DNA of 64,000 nucleotides from Locusta migratoria (taxonomy: Eukaryota; Arthropoda; Insecta; Orthoptera; Acrididae). The translations under genes were made by a program, and so were the position numbers. The notes beneath the pieces are model-generated. The model was not told where the DNA came from. It did no database searches and saw only the letters and a list, made by a program, of their open reading frames with translations. Of the stretch, positions 9,890-20,820 are shown piece after piece; positions within the stretch are counted from its first letter, which is position 1; each line of letters opens with the position of its first letter. The stretch is from NCBI GenBank assembly GCA_026315105.1, contig CM048755.1, positions 214,012,333 through 214,076,332 of the forward strand. The letters run 5' to 3'.

Positions 9890-11866
9890 TAACAGTTGTA
9901 AATTGTCGCAGATGTGCCGGGAAAGTACCAAAACTCCAAACGTTAATGGAAAGCACCGAAACAGATATCATAATAGGTAGTGAAAGTTGGCTAAAGTCGG
10001 AAATAAGTTCAGCTGTTTTTGCAAAAGACCTAACTGTGTTCAGAAAGGACAGATTAAACAAAATAGTTGGGGTCGTGTGAGTCACCATCAAAAGTAGTCT
10101 ATCGTGTAGTGAAGTCGACGTTAATAGTTGTTGTGAGTTATTATGGGTAGAGGTTGTACTCGAAAATCGTATAAAGTTAATAATTGGTTCCTTTTACTGC
10201 CCCCCCCCCCCGACTCTGACGATACAATAGCAGAAAGTTTCAAAGAAAACCTGTGTCAAATTGATAATATGTACTCGACTCACACAATAATAGTAGGTGG
10301 TGATTTTAATTTACCCTCAATCTGTTGGCGAAATTATATTTACAAATCAGGAGGTACGCATAAAACATCGTGCGAAAATGTACTCAACGCATTCTCCGAG
10401 AATTACTTTGAACAATCAGTTCATGAGCCAACTAGAATTGTAAATGGATGTCAAAACACACTTGATCTCTTAGCAACAAATAATTCTAAGCTCATAACGA
10501 GCATCAAAACGGAAACAGATATTAGTGAACACAGAGCTGTCGTAGCGAGAATGAATGTCGAAAGTCCCAAAGTTACCAAAAATAGACGAAAAGTATATTT
10601 GTTCAGAAAAGCAGATAGAAATAAAATACATTGCTACTTGAAAGACAGTTTCCACTCGTTTCTAACATTTAACGTAGGTGTAGACCAGATGTGGCTCAAA
10701 TTCAAAGATGTGGTATCGACAGCAATTGACAGATTTATACCAAATAAATTAATAAAAGAAGGTGATCCCCCTTGGTACACAAAACAGGTCAGGACACTGT
10801 TGCAAAAGCAACGAAAAAAGAATGCTAAATTTAAACGAACACAAAATCCCCAGGATTGGCGATCCTACACACAAGCTCGAAATTTAACGAGGACTTCAAT
10901 GCGAGATGCCTACAATACTTTACACAACGAAATTCTTACTCGAAATTTGACTGAGAATTCAAAGAGATTTCGATCATATGCCAAATATACTAGAGACAAA
11001 CACAAACACTACCCTCACTACGCGATGCCGAAGATAGTGCTACTAAAGCAGAGTTACTAAACACAGCTTTTCGAAACTCTTTCACCAAAGAAGACGAAAC
11101 CAATATTCCAGATTTCGAATTACAAACAAAGGCCACAGTGAGTAACGTTGAAGTAGATATCCTCGGAGTACTGAAGCAATTTAAATCACTTAACAAGAAC
11201 AAGTCTTCTGGTCCAGACGTACACCCATAATGTTTCTATTTGATTATGGTGAAGCGACACCTCCTTACTTAACAACCATATACAACAGCTCGCTCAAAGA
11301 AGGATGTGTAACAAAAGACTGAAAAGTTGCACAGGTCACACCTATATTCAAGAAAGGCAGTAGGAGAAACCCACTAAACTACATGCCTATTTCATTGACG
11401 TCAATTTGTAGAAGGCTTTTGGAACATATCCTGTATTCAAGAACCATAAATTATCTCGAATAGATTGATCTATTGACCCAACGTCAACACGGATTTAGAA
11501 AATATCGTTCATGCGACACAGAACTAGCTCTTTACCCACACAAAGTGATGACTGCTATCGACAAGGGTTCTCAATTTGTTTCCGTAAATCTTGATTTGAC
11601 ACCGTACCTCACAAACGGCTTTTAATCAAATTGCGTGGTCATGGTATATCGCCCCAAATTTGAGACTGGATAGGGGATTTCCTGTCAGAATGGACACAGT
11701 TTGTAGTAATCGATGTTGAGGCATAGACTGAAACAGAGGTGATATCGGGCGTTCCACAGGGTAGTGTTATTGGTCCTCTGCTGTTTCTTATTTACATAAA
11801 CGATTTGCGAGAAAATCTTAGCAGCTACCTTAGGTTGTATGCAGATGACGCCGTCATTTACCGTCT
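9890..11866 (+). pseudogene. LINE endonuclease-reverse transcriptase, broken
   Basis: The endonuclease shows ETDIIIGSESWLKSE, a run of 12 C at 10200-10211 that breaks the frame inside the FYCPPPDSDD region, the catalytic IIVGGDFNLPSICW and the terminal ISEHRAVVARM (SxH-type His). An open stretch of about 300 codons follows (10143-11060). RT motifs then appear in pieces: VTPIFKKGSRRNPLNYMPIS, LLTQRQHGFRKYRSCDTELA, SGVPQGSV-like text and a degenerate YADD. Enzymes of this kind nick target DNA and prime reverse transcription there. This copy is inactivated by numerous stops, and its 3' third is gone. Confidence 0.75.
10200..10211 (+). repeat. 12-base C run inside endonuclease
   Basis: Homopolymer that changes the reading frame within the endonuclease. 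It may be a replication-slippage mutation or a sequencing/assembly error. Confidence 0.8.
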
Positions 11867-11900
11867 AGTAGACTTGTTCTTGTTAAGTGATTTAAGTTGC

Positions 11901-12089
11901 GCCGCGCGGGAGTAGCTGAGCGGTCTGGAGCACCGCGTTGCGGATCGCGGGGCCTCCAGCGTCGGAGGTTCGAATCCTTCCTCGGGCATGGATGTTTGTG
12001 TTGTTTTTATTATAGGTTAGTTCCTAAGTAGTTTGTAAATTTAGGGACTGATGACACCGCAGTTAAGTCCCATAAGCTCTACAAACAAC
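11901..12089 (+). mobile_element. F1 SINE with 11-bp duplication
   Basis: tRNA-like head GCCGCGCGGGAGTAGCTGAG, B box GGTTCGAATCC, tail ending GACTGATGAC...CTCTACAAACAAC. Flanked by ATTTAAGTTGC at 11890-11900 and 12090-12100, so it inserted cleanly into LINE copy B. Confidence 0.9.
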
Positions 12090-12303
12090 ATTTAAGTTGC
12101 TTCACTACTCCGAGGATATCTACTTCAACGTTATACTCATTCTGGCCTTTGTTTGTAATTCGAAATGTGGAATATTAGTTTCGTCTTCTTTGGGGAAAGA
12201 GTTTCGAAAAGCAGTGTTTAGTAACTCTGCATTAGTAGCACTATCATCGGCAGGATCGCCATTCCTATCAAGTAGTGAGGGTATTGTTTGTTTGTAAGAC
12301 TAA

Positions 12304-14678
12304 CCCTTTCACTCCGGCGCCGTGATTGTTGCGTCGTGCGCTGTGGACGAGCGCCAGTCGCGCCCGGCCGCCCGCTGTACGGCGCATTTTCCGCACTCCC
12401 CACGGCGCTACTCTGTCCTGCTTTCACACTCTCAGTGTTATCGCAATTATTGGACTTTATACTATATATTTATTAGGGATAATTCATTTGGAATAGAAAC
12501 AGTTTTCTTACTTCTTTCAGATAATACGCGTAATTTTTTCGTAAATTATAAAAGATCCAAGATTTTGATTCAGCTCTGGTGGGGTGTGGACTTTATTATT
12601 ATAAACGCATATTTCGCTTGTTAAATAATATTTATTTACAATTGCTTTACGTTACAGTTCAGTAGCATTACATTACGAGAATATCATTTCACAGTTTTAC
12701 ATTTCAAAAATTCTTTTGTTTGTGGTAAATTTTAAAGCAATGAAAAGTGCAAAATGTCGTATTGCATTCCTTAAAACACGTTTTAGTCTGCTTCCGCTTC
12801 TTCTGCGCTCTACAGACGACGCAAGTTCTGTAGCTGCTCCACTCATCAGGTAGGTGAGGCCCTGCTGTCAGTTTCGACGGACATTCTGATTTTTCCTCCG
12901 CTCGATCTTCTTTTTACCGCTTTATATTTTTGCAGGATTTCCTGTATGACTCCCATTTGAAAGTTGGCATAGTTAATGTTTCTTAAAAATTTCTTATACA
13001 GGCAGTATGCGTTGAAAAGCGACATGTCCACCATGTGAATGAACATCTTGCGATACCATTTAGCGGATTTTCTTATGCTTTCCACGGTCTTTATTACCAT
13101 GTCACTTTTACCGACAGAGCCCATTGATTTATTGTAGTCTAATACTGCTGAACGTTTCAATTGCTTCGCGCCTGTCTGACGATCCATCTACGACGTTTCC
13201 ACCATTTCTGCAGAGTGGACTGTTGAAAGCTTGTATACATCTTTTTTGTCACGCCATTTCAGTGCCAACAGATATTCCGATGCAGAACGGAAAGTAAGTT
13301 TTCCTTTCTTTAGTTTCTCAGGCATGTTAGGCATATCTTTTCTTGTGTGCCTGACTGTATCACAAGCATTTGTTGCCCGGTCATACAACCAACAAAACAG
13401 GGCAGGACTTGTGTACCAATTGTCACAGTACAGCGTGTGTCCCTTCTGCAAATATGGCTCTACCAATGTCGCTACAACATTTCCTGAGATACCGAGATCA
13501 AAGTTCTCAATATCTGTATGTGAGCCACAGTAAGACAATAAAATCTAAAATATAATTTGTCTGAACGTCGCAAATAATGAATATCTTTACTCCAAAACAG
13601 CTACGTTTAGCATGTATACACTGCTTGATTTTTAGCCTGCCTTTGAATAAAACAAGACTTTCATCTATGCATAATTTTTCATAAGGATAGAAATTTTCCT
13701 TATATTGTTTTCTGAAGTGGTCAATTACTGGCCTTAGCTTATACAAATAGTCACTGTCGTGAGGCTCTTCGTTATTGGTGAAATGTAAAAACCGCAAGAT
13801 ATGTTGAAATCGGTCTCTAGGAAGCAGTTTAGGAAATATTGGTGTATGAATAACTGGATTCTCAGACCAATGTTCAGACAGGCTCAGTTTCTTACTCTTG
13901 TCATGACAAACATAGTGGCAATAAAGATGTAAATATCATTTTCATTCACGTCGCTCCATGCTCTTTGGATACTTTCTGGAACGCGACCACCAGCCACGAT
14001 TTCGGAGAAGTATCTGTTAGTTTCCTCACACAAAATGTTTATGAAATCTGTGCTAAAGAACAACTGATAGAAACTTAGCATGCTGTCACTGTCTACGATA
14101 CCTTTCAGTCCAGAGGTAGCTGCGTCAAACGCGTGTTTATTCGGATTCAAGTTGTCATTTTTCCACTTTATTTTTCCATGTTCGGTGGTTCTGCTGCCTC
14201 TTCGTCTATCTCATTATATGTAGATTCGTCTTCTGTGCACAAATCCAACTCTGCGGATGTCAATGGAACAGCAGGAGTAGCTCATTTACGTGATGTAGAA
14301 GCAGCTACAACAGGCGTTTTATGTTCATCGTCAGATTCGGACGATGATATCACTTCTAGTAGAAACTGAGGTTAACAACACGTCAGATATAAACAAGGAG
14401 GGAAACGAGCAGTACAACTCAAGCGAAAACAACGCTTTGAAACTGTAGCAACTGCCATCTAGTTAACTAAAGAATATCAACAAAGCCGCTAGATGGTGCA
14501 TAAGTCAAACTTTCACACGAATCGAGCTTAGTGAAGCGGAGAAATATGACGCGAGGCCGAACTGCTACAGCTGTCTACCGATTGAGCGGCACGGGCAGAA
14601 CTCGACTGCTGCAGCAGTCCACCAGCTGTGGAGCACATTCGCTCCCGACTTCTGCAGAAGTTCGCCGTAGCGAAAGGG
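12304..14678 (-). mobile_element. Complete piggyBac transposon, inactive
   Basis: The length of 2375 bp is typical of piggyBac. Ends are CCCTTTCACTCCGGC at left and the complement of GCCGTAGCGAAAGGG at right, giving 13 of 15 matching terminal bases. TTAA follows the right end (14679-14682) and CTAA, a one-base variant, precedes the left. The transposase lies on the minus strand between them. The host site is the tail of an F1 SINE. Confidence 0.92.
12704..14375 (-). pseudogene. piggyBac transposase, frameshifted
   Basis: Read on the minus strand: an acidic N-terminus (SSESDDEHKTP), then MNPNKHAFDAATSGLKG, RFLHFTNNEEPHDSDYLYKL and the three catalytic Asp contexts, CIDESLVLFKGRL near 13660, LYCDNWYTSPALF near 13425 and LDYNKSMGSVGKSD near 13130. 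The C-terminus is a cysteine-rich zinc-binding domain (TCVVCRAQKKRKQTKTC then ECNTTFCTFHC). Breaks are frame changes near 13840, 13530 and 12860 and a TAG stop at 13188-13190, exactly between VETS and MDRQTG. All three catalytic Asp are kept, so decay looks fairly recent. piggyBac transposase moves DNA by TTAA-specific hairpin chemistry without leaving a footprint. Confidence 0.9.
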
Positions 14679-15633
14679 TTAAGGGACTCAACAGCGGGGT
14701 TATCAGTCCCTAAACATACAAACTACTTATAAACTACCTTATACTACAGACGACACAAACATCCATGCCCGAGGGGGGATTCGAACCTCCGACAGCGGAC
14801 TGACGCGCGCACCGCAACACGACGCTCCAGCACGCGCGGCTAATCCGCCGAGGCGGTGAGGGTATTGTTTCTGTTTTGCCTCTGGTATATTTAACATATG
14901 ACCAAAATCTCTGTGGGTTCTCAGTCAAATTTCGAGAAAAAGTTTCGTTGTGAAAAGTATTGTAGGCATCTCGCGTTGAAGTCCTCGTTAAATTTCGAGC
15001 TTGTTTGTAGGATCGCCAATCCTGGGGATTTTGTGTTCGTTTAAATTTAGCATGCTTTTTCCGTTGCTTTTGCATCGGTGTTCTGACCTGTTTTGTGTAC
15101 CAAGGGGGATCACCTCCTTCTTTTATTAATTTATTTAGTATAAAACTGTCAATTGCTGTCGATACCACTTCTTTGAATTTAAGCCACATGTGGTCTACAG
15201 TTCCGTTTAGTGTTCGGAATGAGTGGAAACTGTATTTCAAGAAGCAATGTATTGTATTTCTATCTGCTTTCCTGAACAAATATACTTTTCGTCTATTTTT
15301 GGTAACTTTGGGACTTTCGATATTCAGTCTCGCTACCACAGCTTTGTATTCATTAATACCTGTATCCGTTTTGATGCTCGTTATGAGCTCAGGGTTACTT
15401 GTTGCTAAGAGATCAAGTGTGTTTTTGACATCAGTTTACATTTATAGGTGGCTCGTGAACTAATTGTTCGAAGTAATTCTCAGGGAATGCGTTGAATACA
15501 ATTTCGCACGATGTTTTATGCGTACCTCCTGATTTGTAAACATAATCTCGCCAATAGATTGAGTGTAAATTAAAATAACCGCCTACCATCACTGTGTGAG
15601 TCGGGTAAGTGTTTGCAATTTATACAGGTTTAC

Positions 15634-15830
15634 AAAAATGTTCAAATGTTTGTAAAGCTTATGGGACTTAACTGCGGGGTCATCAGTCCCTAAACTTACA
15701 AACTACTTATGAACTACCTTATACTAAAGACAACACAAACATCAATACTCTCGCGCGGGATCACAACACATCCAGAGCCTCTGATTCAACGCAGAGACGC
15801 GTAGTATCGGTTATAGCCAGCAGTGGCGGT
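15634..15830 (-). mobile_element. F1 SINE, degenerate head
   Basis: Starts AAAATGTTCAAATGTTTGTA (complement of the tail) and GGGTCATCAGTCCC. The tRNA-like head beyond 15750 is poorly conserved. It follows directly on the end of LINE copy B. Confidence 0.75.
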
Positions 15831-17043
15831 ATCACTCAGTACTGATTTCATCCTCCACCTCATTTTCCATAGGGCTATACTACCCATCATACGATGTCAG
15901 TACAACATGTTATCCCAAAATAAATTTGGCTGCGATTCTGTGATCTTTCTGGTTGTTAAATTTTGAATGCCCAGCTGTGTCAAAGTGTGCATATGGCCAC
16001 TGAAGAAGTACGCAAAATTCCATGTGTGACATACTGTCAGGTGATTTGCGGTGTATATTTGTAAACAGAATTCTAACAAAACTGAGGAAAATAATACTAA
16101 TAAATAATATTATAATTTCTCTCTGTTTCGTTAGGACTTGTTAGGGTTGTATCTACACTATTGAAAGTCCCCTCTCAGTGTGTGTACCACTATCATTTAC
16201 ACCTTTTTTTTTAATTCCGGGCAATTATGGAAGAACGGCTGGCGGCAGGCCTCCATGTGGACGTGAATCTCTCTGGTTTTATTCTCATGCTCTTTTCGCC
16301 AGGTATACGTAAGTCGAAGCATTATATTTGTGGGCTCTACTAGAAATGTCGCCCTTGCAGATTTTCGGTGAGCTGCGCCATTGTAAGGTAATGGCCAGAT
16401 TCTTAACAGAAGAAGTGAAGGTGTTTTGAAAATGCCACGCAAAGTAAAAATGTGAATAGGCGTGCTTACAGGAACAGGTGAAAGAGTGGTGGTTTGCGCG
16501 TTTGTGGCAGTGTTCCGTTGCGTGTGTCTCGGGAACTTCGCACCCCAGGAAACGCTGCGGCAGTGTTCGCTACTTGGAGGTAGATGGCGTGCAACGCACG
16601 CTGTCCTGCAGTTTTATTTACGGGTTTGCAACTTGTGCGGTCGTGCTGAGTTAGCCTGCTGGGGGCAGCTCTCTAGACAAGAGTCCAGGAACGCGTCCTT
16701 GCCCTACCTCATGTCTGCAAATGAAAATAGCGCGTGTTTCTAATGCATTCTAATACATTTATCGACGAAAGCAATGATCTCAATCTACTGCGTTGTTTCC
16801 AAATGAATGAAAGATGAGTGAAACTACAAAATTTTTGTATTGTTAAAAGTTAAATTTTCAAAGTACGGTGCTGCAATGTGCACTATAGACGTATGTCGAA
16901 ACAAGACTCCTGGATCAGACGACAGTCCTTCAGTAGCGGAAACTGCAGTTCGATTACACGCACATAGGGCTACGTGGGGCAGTGCTCTTGGCCCTCAAGC
17001 TCAAGGAGCTATTTGGTCTCCATGAACGACACAGGAAGAAGAC
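15831..17043. other. No gene or repeat recognised
   Basis: About 1.2 kb. Short open frames (for example 16462-16743, plus) have no recognisable domain and start from no convincing context. Nothing supported. Confidence 0.3.
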
Positions 17044-17157
17044 TTTGGCACGGTGGAATGGCCGAGCGTGTCAAGGCGCCTAGCTGCGGAGCGCGTCGCT
17101 GCTCCTCGTCGGAGGTTCGAGTCCTCCCTCGGGCATGGATTGTCCTTAGCGTAAGTT

Positions 17158-17974
17158 TGATTGATTTGATTTGATTTTTCCAGGGAAGCCAAAACAGTCT
17201 TGGTCCAACCCGCCACTGCCCGCACCGAAACTAAGTTTATTGTGCGGTATCGCTCCCTGTATATCTAGTAAAGCCAACCAATGCCCTTGAACAGTGCAAG
17301 GAGTCCCTTTACCATGTCTTTATTAAACACAATTTCTTCGGGTCTGGTTGTCCCAAATGTTCTGTGCCTTTTACTCTCCAATGCAATGCATTCGAAGATA
17401 AGATATGATGCAGTTTCATCACCGTCATCACAGATCCTACATTTAGGGTCCTCTTCTGTTATTCCCATTGTATGTAGGTGTTTTTTGAAATTCCCATGGC
17501 CTGTCAGCAATCCAAGCATTAGTCTAATCTCCCTCCTGTTTAGGCCCAGGATTGCAGAACTTCTTTTAAAACATGGCTTTGGCATCATTACCTTGCCATG
17601 TTTTTGTTGGTAGACTTTGGTCCAATATTCTACGTGCTGTCTTCTGAGCCAGTTACGTAGCTCCAATTTGATCATTGCCTTGGCGATTATCAGGACAGGT
17701 TCCGGTCCAATAAATTGAGTCTCTGCCCCCATCTTGGCTAATCTGTAGGCATGTTCGTTGCCACTGATCCCCGAGTGGTCAGGGACCCACAATAGGTTTA
17801 CTCTATTGCTTTCCCCTAGCTCCACCAGAACCCTGTGACATTCTGTAACAGTTTTAGACCTTGTTGCAGGAGCTGCCAGTGATCTCAGGGCTGCCTGGCT
17901 GTCTGAATAGATATAGATGCTACGATCTTTGTAGCACTTACGCAAATTCTCCTCGACACATGCCCTGATGGCAG
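17158..17974 (-). mobile_element. LINE 3' end with RNase H, 5' truncated
   Basis: Flanked by TAGCGTAAGTT (17147-17157 and 17975-17985). On the minus strand it runs from an RNase H domain to a 3' tail of AAATC repeats next to 17158. The 5' truncation and long duplication are those of target-primed reverse transcription. RNase H domains of this kind are found in LINEs of the I/LOA/R1-type clades. Confidence 0.8.
17265..17974 (-). pseudogene. LINE RNase H domain and C-terminus
   Basis: Open for about 235 codons. YIYSDSQAALRSL supplies the catalytic Asp of strand 4, followed by LLWVPDHSGISGNEHAYRLA. In active enzymes the last motif ends GNExAD, so the final catalytic Asp is Tyr here. Downstream are the usual LINE C-terminal motifs NRREIRLMLGLLTGHG and CRICDDGDETASYLIFEC, a Cys/His-type cluster. 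RNase H would remove the RNA strand during reverse transcription. The RT domain itself is missing. The frame is otherwise clean, so the insertion may be fairly young. Confidence 0.8.
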
Positions 17975-18306
17975 TAGCGTAAGTTAGTTTAAGTATAAAA
18001 CAATAAACACTTAGCAAATGAATTGCCGACTTTTCGACCACTGTGCAGTGGTCCTCTTCAGGTCGGTTAACTGTTAGCTGCTGTTGAATGTAGACCCTTA
18101 GGCTTATATACTGTGAAATTTTCAGTTATCTAATACCGACGTCATACATCTAAGATGGTGATTGGCTGGCAGTAACGTATCAGCAGGCTATTACGTTTGC
18201 TACCCTGTAAGTCATTGGTAGGCAAAATCTTATGTCTGATTGGAAGGCAACAGCCAATCAGCAACCAGAATCCAGGGGATGGTGTTTCCTGCTGCGAACG
18301 TTCAGG

Positions 18307-18511
18307 AAATGAAATGTTGAAATGAAATGTTTGTACTGCTTATGGGACTTAACTACGGAGTCGTCCCTAAACTTACAAACTACTTATGATCTACCTAATA
18401 CTAAGGACGGTACAAATATCCACGCCCGAGGGGGAATTCTAACCCCCGAACGTAGTGGCCGTGCAGACCGTGACTGGAGCGTCTCAGTCCCCTCGGCCAC
18501 CGCGGCCGGCC
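18307..18511 (-). mobile_element. F1 SINE in the loop of P1
   Basis: Flanked by GAACGTTCAGG (18296-18306) and GAACATTCAGG (18512-18522). Head end CCGCGGCCGGC, damaged B-box region. Confidence 0.85.
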
Positions 18512-18691
18512 GAACATTCAGGCCGCGCGTCGGTTCTACTGTGGTCGCTGTTTATACTGCAGTATACTGCTGTTGCTTTCCAATCAGACATAAGATTTTG
18601 CCTAGCAATGACTTACAGGGTAGCAAACGTAAGAGCCTGATGATACGCCATTGCCAGTCAATCACCATCTTAGATGTATGACTTCGGTATT

Positions 18692-19021
18692 CACTCCGCC
18701 CATACAGGCAGCGAGGGCCCAAGGAGTACCGACCGGCCGCCGTGTCATCCTCTGCCCGCAGGCGTCACGGGATGCGGTAGGGAGGAGGGCGTGGTCAGCG
18801 CCTCGCACTACCGGCCGCTGCGTCGGTTTTCCAGTCCGGAGCCGCTACTTCTCCCTCAGGTAGCTCCTCCGTTTTGTCTCACAAGGGCTGAGAGCGCCCC
18901 GCATGCCAACAGCACTCTGCAGACCCGGCCTTTAACCCATGCAAGTGCTTGCCAAGTCCGACAGCGCATAACTTCGGTAATATGACGGGAACGGGTGTAT
19001 CCACTGCGACACGGCTGTTGG
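18692..19021 (-). mobile_element. 5S-rRNA-derived SINE, family 2
   Basis: Flanked by CTTCGGTATT (18682-18691 and 19022-19031). Minus strand 19021-18905 is 5S-like over about 117 nt. It begins GCCAACAGCC, carries the control-region-like stretch CCGTCATATTACCGAAGTTA, and ends GCAGAGTGCTGTTGGC. The remaining 210 bp (18692-18904) is a GC-rich body that differs from the copy at 4590. Inserted in the right arm of P1. Confidence 0.8.
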
Positions 19022-19387
19022 CTTCGGTATTAGATAACCGAAAATTTCACATAATATAAGAGTGTACATTCAGCAGCAGTTAACAGTTAACCACCCTGAA
19101 GAGTACCACTACACAGTGGTCGAAACGTCGGCAATTAATTTGCTAAGTGTTTAAATATGACGCGTCCTAATACGCAGAATTGTTTTATTCAGAATGACAC
19201 CGGCCGTGGAAGCCTACGAACTTATATTAGTTTAAGTAGTTTGTAAGCCTAGGGACTGATGACCAGAGTAGTTAAGTCCACGGATTTACAAACATTTGAA
19301 AAAGATTATTTTTAATTTCTTTCCTTTTTTTATACTATATGTCTTACGTCGCTGTGATACTGCCAGGTTTGCGTTGCGACTATCGAC

Positions 19388-19508
19388 ATCTAACTTAACG
19401 CAAGGACAAACACAACATTCATTCCCAAGGAATGACTCGTACCCCCAGCGGGGCGGCCTCGTGAACCTTAGCATGGTGCCTCAGACCGCGCGTCCCTTCC
19501 CGGTCGGT
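19388..19508 (-). mobile_element. F1 SINE fragment, tail missing
   Basis: Covers CTAACTTAACGCAAGGACAA to the head complement (GCCTCAGACCGCGCG). The B-box complement is eroded (ATGACTCGTACC). No duplication found. Confidence 0.6.
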
Positions 19509-20047
19509 TGAAAAATTTACCTCAGTCAAGAATTTTAAAAATTTCACTGTTTGGACGCTGACCAACAAATCTCGGACCGTACGAACTAAAATCACAAATA
19601 TTTCTCCCACTTCCAGAACAGAGTGTATGACTTATCCACCAAAGACAGGGACTTGCCTGCCTTTCTGGTGTTGTAGTTTGGAGTATAAGTTGCCATGGCT
19701 TCAGATTTTTGCGATCTAACAGTGAATGGTGCTTATTTTCAAGCAGTGTTTTGTTTGACATTGCAGTTTGTGAGTACATTTCCCATCCATACTTCTGATG
19801 ACAGCAACAGCGATTCTCACGTCTCGGTACATTCTCACACCCATCCTGATTCAACTGACTTCGAAGTGAGAACCTATAGCCACTTTTAGAGCTACTGTGC
19901 GGTGTACGCAGCCTAGATGTTCTACAAGCCCCAATTAAACGACAAACCTCAGGCGTAAACCTTTACAATAGCGCCCCAAACGTCAATATCTGGAGTTACA
20001 CAATGCTACACGTCGACTTATTAGAATTACATAATAAACATCTTTCC
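19509..20047. other. No gene recognised
   Basis: An open minus frame of about 110 codons (19522-19854) shows no domain that I know. Nothing else supported. Confidence 0.3.
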
Positions 20048-20472
20048 CTTTTCGATCTGGTATTTATTTATTATGATGATCCAGTCTTCATGTGCAGGTG
20101 TGTGGTAACAAGATATGTTCGCATTCGAGGGCGGAAGTTGGTGAAAGAAATTTCGCTAACAAAACTCGTCGCAGTAAATAGCGCCTTTCAGTTAATGATT
20201 TACAGTCCAACTGGTGCACAGTTCAGTTACACTCTCTCCTCTGTGTCGCAATAATACGGAACGAGTTGACCTCCGCTGAACTTTCTCTATATGCTCCGAC
20301 AGTGCCATCACAAATGCACAGCAATATTCCAAAACACGACGAACAGGTGTAGTGTAGGGAGTTACTTTAGTAAAACTGTTCTGTCATTGAACGTAGCCTT
20401 TGGTTCGCCTTCCTTACAATCTTTAGCAAGCGTTCTTTGCGATTAAAGTTGTTTATAATTGTAATTCCTATA
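20048..20472 (-). mobile_element. CR1/Jockey-like LINE fragment (RT C-terminus)
   Basis: The complement of GATGATCCAG...CGCATTCGAGGG...TCGCAATAATACGG matches the C-terminal region shared with 33898-34915 and 60345-61130. It ends at a TA where a mariner fragment begins. Confidence 0.7.
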
Positions 20473-20820
20473 TACGAGGGCCATCCGGAAAGTGGTACTC
20501 GTTTGTGCAATAAAGACACAGGCTTAAATAATAACACATACAAACATTTTTATTGGAAAGAGGATACATTACACTACTTCTCCACATAATCTCCAAGCAA
20601 ATTTAGGCATTTCTCATCATGTGTGACGAGTTTTTGTATCTCAGCGTCATAGTCCTCCGCCAGCGTATTGAGATACGTAGTCACGCCTCGTTTAAATTCT
20701 TAATCGCTGTCAAATCTTTTTCCCGCCTGAAAGTCTTTAAGCTTCGGATACCCTCCGCCACACACCGTGACGTGGTGTGCCGATGTAGACGCAGATGTAC
20801 AAGTGTCTAATCAGAATCTT
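20473..20820 (-). mobile_element. mariner fragment, transposase C-terminus
   Basis: Starts TACGAGGGCCATCCGGAAAG, a mariner terminal repeat. The minus strand encodes YDAEIQKLVTHDEKCLN then LLGDYVEK and a stop near 20578, the standard end of mariner transposases. The rest of the gene is missing or unrecognisable beyond 20800. The element belongs to a different subfamily from 7276-8591. Confidence 0.75.

Larger units (their letters stand above)
9165..11866 (+). mobile_element. CR1/Jockey-like LINE copy A, 3' truncated
   Basis: Contains a GC-rich 5' leader, a short ORF1, an apurinic-type endonuclease and a reverse transcriptase up to the YADD-type motif (LGCMQMTPSF region at 11835), where it ends abruptly. 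The RT C-terminus and 3' end are missing. An opposite-strand copy of the same family begins at once (11867). Many stops and frame changes mark it as dead. Confidence 0.75.
12290..14855 (-). mobile_element. F1 SINE split by piggyBac
   Basis: Minus-strand SINE in two parts, 12290-12303 and 14679-14855, flanked by the 15-bp duplication GTGAGGGTATTGTTT (12275-12289 and 14856-14870) inside LINE copy B. The piggyBac landed in a TTAA of the SINE tail. Confidence 0.88.
11867..15627 (-). mobile_element. CR1/Jockey-like LINE copy B, inverted and interrupted
   Basis: Minus-strand copy of the same family as copy A, covering the endonuclease core to the start of RT (corresponding to about 10250-11210 of copy A). 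It is split into 11867-11900, 12090-12289 and 14856-15627 by two SINE insertions, one of them carrying a piggyBac. Coding text such as KVTKNRRKVYLFRKADRN and NPQDWRSYKQARNLTRTS is shared with copy A. It lacks both its 5' part and everything beyond the start of RT, and it sits tail to tail with copy A. Confidence 0.75.
17996..19226 (+). mobile_element. Palindromic element P1 with ribozyme-like cores
   Basis: Flanked by TTAGTTTAAGTA (17984-17995 and 19227-19238). The left arm runs about 17996-18270. The right arm is in two pieces, 18575-18691 and 19022-19160, split by a 5S-derived SINE. An F1 SINE sits in the loop. A tail of about 65 nt follows (19161-19226, with CACCGGCCGTGGAAGCC). Each arm holds CTGAAGA, an ACCACTG/CAGTGGT-type hairpin and GAAA: minus strand 18032-18061 and plus strand 19096-19125. 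CTGANGA allows A at the variable seventh position of a hammerhead core. Confidence 0.7.
17044..19300 (+). mobile_element. F1 SINE split by a LINE and by palindromic element P1
   Basis: Head at 17044-17157 (GGTGGAATGGCCGAGCGTG, B box GGTTCGAGTCC). A short middle is at 17975-17995 and the tail at 19227-19300, ending TTTACAAACATTTGAA. The first gap is a LINE with duplication TAGCGTAAGTT. The second is the palindromic element with duplication TTAGTTTAAGTA. Removing both gives a normal F1 of about 200 bp. Confidence 0.8.

Noticed and set aside
19522..19854. 110-codon minus frame
   Set aside because: It has Cys- and Trp-containing text but no family match I can defend. Kept out of the gene list.
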